The translations under genes were made by a program, and so were the position numbers. The notes under the pieces were generated by a model. That model did not search any database, was not told the origin of the DNA, and saw only the letters and a program-made list of their open reading frames with translations. From the NCBI GenBank assembly GCA_946800325.1, contig OX326960.1, forward strand, positions 49,223,355 to 49,287,354: a stretch of DNA of 64,000 bases. The letters run 5' to 3'. Below, piece after piece: positions 60,993-64,000 of this stretch. Each line of letters opens with the position of its first letter. Positions within the stretch are counted from its first letter, which is position 1. The DNA comes from Luzula sylvatica (taxonomy: Eukaryota; Streptophyta; Magnoliopsida; Poales; Juncaceae).

Positions 60993-61062
60993 GTTCACCT
61001 CATGTCGCCAAACGGGGATCCAATGGTTACTTCTATAAGGTGAGTTCACCTCATGTCGCCAA
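60990..61062. repeat. 22-bp direct repeat at the point where pol sequence ends
   Basis: TGAGTTCACCTCATGTCGCC plus AA occurs at 60,990-61,011 and 61,041-61,062, 51 bp apart. It sits exactly where recognisable copia pol ends. Confidence 0.85.
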
Positions 61063-61184
61063 TAACCGACAAGGTACTCCCAAACATTTTACAAGCACAC
61101 AACGATTTGACACATCAAATAATAATAATTGTGCTAAGTCGACAAATCTGAAAGAAAATATGGCTTAAGAATTAACTTGTAATA

Positions 61185-61745
61185 ATTTATATAAATAGGC
61201 AATTCTGCAGTCAGAATAAGGTTCGTTCGAACTAACTATATCAGTGCGTTCGAACGGACTTATTCGTGATAAACAGAAGTGTGTTCGTTCGAACGAACAT
61301 TTAGGTGCGTTCGAACGAACAGGGTTCGTTCGAACGAACTATGTTAAGTTCGTTCGAACTGACCTGTTTCCTATATATATAAAGTTCTGATTCCGAAATT
61401 TGACCTAAGTTTTTCTAGGGTTTTGAGCCGTCGTTTCTCTTCTTCTTCTTCCACAGAATTCAGATTAGATCTGAGAGATTGAGAGGGAGAATTGAGAAAA
61501 GGATTTGAGAGATTAAATCGTGACGTCGACTAGAACGGCGTTGGCGATTTCCGATCGGACGAAATCGAGGTGGACACGAGTAGAGAGATTGCACGAGCGA
61601 TTCTCGGAGAAGGTTCACGGATTTGGAGAAGTAATCAACACGTACTAACTTGTACGAGGTAATTATTTCCAACTCTTCCTTTTTCGTTGGTTTTAGGGCG
61701 TGATCCAGGGTAGAATTAGGTTACGCACGTGAACTAATTTCCGCT
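61185..61745 (+). mobile_element. Promoter/leader segment of a second retroelement (probable LTR piece)
   Basis: ATTTATATAAATAGGCA (61,184-61,200) resembles the TATA of the flanking LTRs but starts unrelated sequence. The dyad cluster, a second TATATATAAAG (61,374-61,384), a CT-rich leader and AGATCTGAGAGATTGAGAGG-type purine tracts follow. No coding frame is convincing. With the separate gag knuckle just downstream, this looks like part of a different element nested in place of the RT region. LTR limits could not be fixed. Confidence 0.45.
61221..61363. repeat. Cluster of 6 dyad-symmetric 16-bp repeats (GTTCGTTCGAACGAAC)
   Basis: Copies start at 61,221, 61,244, 61,283, 61,305, 61,324 and 61,348. 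Two (61,283 and 61,324) are perfect palindromes. Spacing is 19-39 bp. The consensus matches the 57,397-57,837 family at 12 of 16 positions, and the four differences come in symmetric pairs. Confidence 0.92.
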
Positions 61746-61752
61746 GCACACT

Positions 61753-62019
61753 ATGATAATCGTGTGCGTAACCCTACAAAATCCGATAACTCAACCGAAA
61801 GATTACTCAAACCACTTTCAATCTCACTTTGTCAAGAGTTCGAAAAACACAAATAAACCGACTCGCGCATTTTGCAACTATTGTTGCAATATGGGACATA
61901 TCTCAACGGGGTGTCCCCTTCGAAAACCGCAACCAAATTCCAATTGGTTAAGGCTTCGAAAAGATCGAAACATGGCTAGCACGTCCACCTCAAATGGGGT
62001 GTGTCCGAAAGTTATTTAA
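61753..62019 (+). pseudogene. Second gag-type zinc-knuckle fragment
   Basis: A short frame with FCNYCCNMGHISTGCPLRK, a CX2CX4HX4C knuckle followed by the PLRK-type text seen in copia gag proteins. It differs from the knuckle at 59,329 and lies 3' of the integrase remnant, so it belongs to another element. The frame ends after 88 codons with no protease or pol. Confidence 0.65.
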
Positions 62020-62643
62020 AGTCATGTTTCCGCACTCCCTCATCCATGTTTAAAATTGGCCACAATTTGAGGGGGAGTGCTAATACGAGAATTCGCATCA
62101 CTAAATTCGGGTTTAGTTGATACGAATGTCTTGATCATAAGTGGTAAAGGTCAAATATTTACGGTTTGATACTATAATCATCCATACACTTACAAAAAGA
62201 CGAGAAAGGTATTTTGACTAGTATGTAGGTATGCTAAATGGAAAACGAATCGGGAAGACGTAATAACGGTTAACAAATATGCGTACCAAACTCAACATCA
62301 TCACCTTGCACTATCAAGGGAGATAATGTCGCGACATAAATGGATGTTGATAAGTGTCACTCGAGGAGTTGTGGGTTTTAGTTCAAGACTCGAGCCCATG
62401 GCTCGAGCTAGGTATGCACACTCTTGAGAATTACAATTGAGTTTCAAAATTCATTACGTTTTCGACTATTTTTTGAATACATCGCAAATGTTAAGAATCT
62501 TTGTTAAAACCTATTTTACACTAAAAATCTTTTCATACATCTTTACAAAATGAAAAACTCAACATCAATTTGCGAAATTCATCTATATACAAGCCTAAAA
62601 TTGCAAAAAACAACGATTTAGGGGGAGCTTGTATGTAGGGGGT
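62020..62643 (+). other. 3' non-coding internal region with polypurine tracts
   Basis: There is no coding sequence. GAGGGGGAGTGCT (62,070-62,082) and AGGGGGAGCTTG with TAGGGGG (62,621-62,643) are polypurine tracts. The latter lies directly before the 3' LTR and is its likely plus-strand primer. The first may be the same signal of the nested element. Confidence 0.55.
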
Positions 62644-63656
62644 GAAGGAAATACAGTTTCAGGATCAACCGTAAAAGTGTACACAAGGATAAACGAATGT
62701 AGTCGTACATTCGTGGCCATAACTGTCAGTGGGAAAATCCGATTTGAATGGTTCAAATTGGGTTATATAGATAATTAGATTATCTATAACCTTCATGAGA
62801 AATATATTTCAGATGAACGAAGTATTAGTGTCGTTTATGTGAAATACCGAAAGGGTGCAACAGTATGACATACAGTTAGTAAAACAGTCATAACTTTTGC
62901 ATACGAACTCCAATTGGGCTGGGCCAAATTGGGTTGTGTAAATAATTATATTATCTACAACTTTCATGTTGGGTGATTTTCTGTCTGAGAAATTTATCAA
63001 TTTCGAAATGACAGAATACTGACCAGGTTCATGCAGTTTTCTGTGTGAGAGGGTGTATATTGGATATACATGCCTTTTGGCTAATCCTGATCCTATTAGG
63101 TATAAATAGGATACTTTCTCTCTCATCTTCACTAATGAAAATTCATCAGTTGAATCATTCTAAGCAATTGATTATTCTGCCCAATATACACAAGAAAAAG
63201 AGCAAATTCAGATTTGATCTTTAGTGAGTGAAAGGGTGCGAAGAGAGAGAAATCGAGAAAGGAGTTTCTCGAGTAATAGAGAATCGATTAGATCGAGCAA
63301 GTTCGCCGGTGCATCGTCTAGGCAGGTGCATCCGCGACCGACGTCTTGCGACTCACGGTGGATACAAGTAGAGGAGCGACAATTGTGGCTCTTGGATTGT
63401 GATCGACTCAAGGAGTGAGAAGACGGTCAACGAACGGTGAAAGACGCGTGGTATGGGACGCGCGGATTGTCACCAACGTGACAGGAGATAGAAGGCGGCG
63501 ATCAACCCTTCGTGCGTGATCAATTTCACGCTGGTATAGATCTATCCTTCTATTCGCATCGTACCCTCGAAGTCATGGTGTGATCTCGGGAATCGGGGAA
63601 TCGGACCGGGCCTTCATTCCGTTGCGCGGGCCCGGGGTCGAGGATATTCTCCTACA
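62644..63656 (+). mobile_element. 3' LTR of the Ty1/copia-like element, about 1,013 bp, TG...CA
   Basis: Starts TGAAGGAAATACAG right after the polypurine tract and ends TCTCCTACA. It aligns with 56,189-57,131 from GTGTACACAAGG onward, including the internal 170-bp repeat, TATAAATAGGATA (about 63,101-63,113) and the shared GTGAAAGACGCGTGGT and GGATTGTCACCAACGTGACA stretches. The roughly 20% divergence implies an old insertion, or LTRs from two related elements. Confidence 0.85.
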
Positions 63657-63803
63657 GGGGGAGCTTCTCGTATGATTACGCTCTATTTCCTTTTGATCCT
63701 TTTCAAAAAGGGGGAGAAGAGAAAATCATATGGAAAGTTACTCGATAATCGATTCAACTCTCCAAATCGACATTATTTTGAAATGAATCAAAAGGGGGAG
63801 TTT
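63657..63803 (+). mobile_element. 3' internal end of a further LTR element, with polypurine tract
   Basis: After the 3' LTR come GGGGGAGCTTCT, then CAAAAAGGGGGAGAAGAG, then CAAAAGGGGGAG at about 63,790-63,801. Repeated A-rich then GGGGGAG blocks are typical of the 3' end of copia internal regions. No coding frame is supported; the frame at 63,672-63,857 has no domain. Confidence 0.45.
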
Positions 63804-64000
63804 GTTGGTTCAAATTTCCTAGGGTTTGATTATCTCAAAATATGTCGATACCACTAATCTATTTGTGGGAGTAACATTTATAGAGATAGAAGACGTAACC
63901 CACAAAAGGATCAAAAGAAGAATCAAGACGTCGCAAGTCAAGACGGTGAAGAAACGATGGCACGAAAACGCATGATCAAGTGAAGACATCAAGACATCGA
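63804..64000 (+). mobile_element. Putative start of another LTR, open at the right edge
   Basis: TGTTGGTTCAAATTTCCTAG follows the polypurine tract directly. It begins with TG and resembles copia LTR starts of the TGTTGG type. It continues past the window, so its end and partner cannot be seen. Confidence 0.4.

Overview
The window is nuclear DNA of a flowering plant, most likely a eudicot. Genes have short AT-rich introns with GT-AG borders. The proteins are plant-type (CYP81-like P450s, an RMA-type RING ligase, a CRWN nuclear lamina protein, an S28 carboxypeptidase), there is a plant tRNA-Val, and the spacers are full of MITEs, hAT, LINE and Ty1/copia remnants. I could not assign a genus. All recognised protein-coding genes, and the tRNA, lie on the minus strand.

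Layout. (1) 1 to about 28,609: one head-to-tail satellite of a 124-bp AT-rich monomer, about 230 copies, open at the left edge. Variant monomers recur at fixed multiples (3, 6, 13, 15, 23, 26, 28 and 33 monomers), so the array grew by copying blocks of several sizes. (2) 28,731 to 41,035: a tandem segmental duplication of about 5-6 kb carrying one CYP81-like P450 per copy. The copies differ by later insertions: a LINE fragment with a 14-bp target duplication and several foldback elements in unit 1, and a hAT-like MITE in unit 2. (3) 41,617 to 44,852: an RMA-type membrane-anchored RING E3 ligase, a tRNA-Val(CAC) and a small DUF688-like protein. (4) 45,095 to 46,826: a MITE, an internally deleted hAT relic and an unclassified ORF. 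(5) 47,439 to 50,920: a complete eight-exon CRWN4/NMCP2-like gene. (6) 51,788 to 54,109: a complete ten-exon lysosomal Pro-X carboxypeptidase-like gene. (7) 54,971 to 64,000: transposon territory with a non-autonomous hAT element (8-bp target duplication), a LINE fragment, a decayed and composite Ty1/copia element with about 1-kb LTRs, and the edge of another LTR element.

The genes are not an operon or an obvious pathway. The two P450s are recent paralogues that keep all catalytic motifs and a matching TATA box, so both may be functional. The others are single housekeeping or regulatory genes.

Most unusual: two clusters of 16-bp dyad-symmetric repeats in the retroelement region (13 copies at 57,397-57,837, 6 copies at 61,221-61,363). 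Their consensus sequences differ, but the differences are compensatory and keep the dyad intact. Next are the multi-scale block structure of the satellite and the datable insertion history inside the duplicated P450 locus. All coordinates, splice sites and identities were worked out by eye; no database search or alignment program was used.
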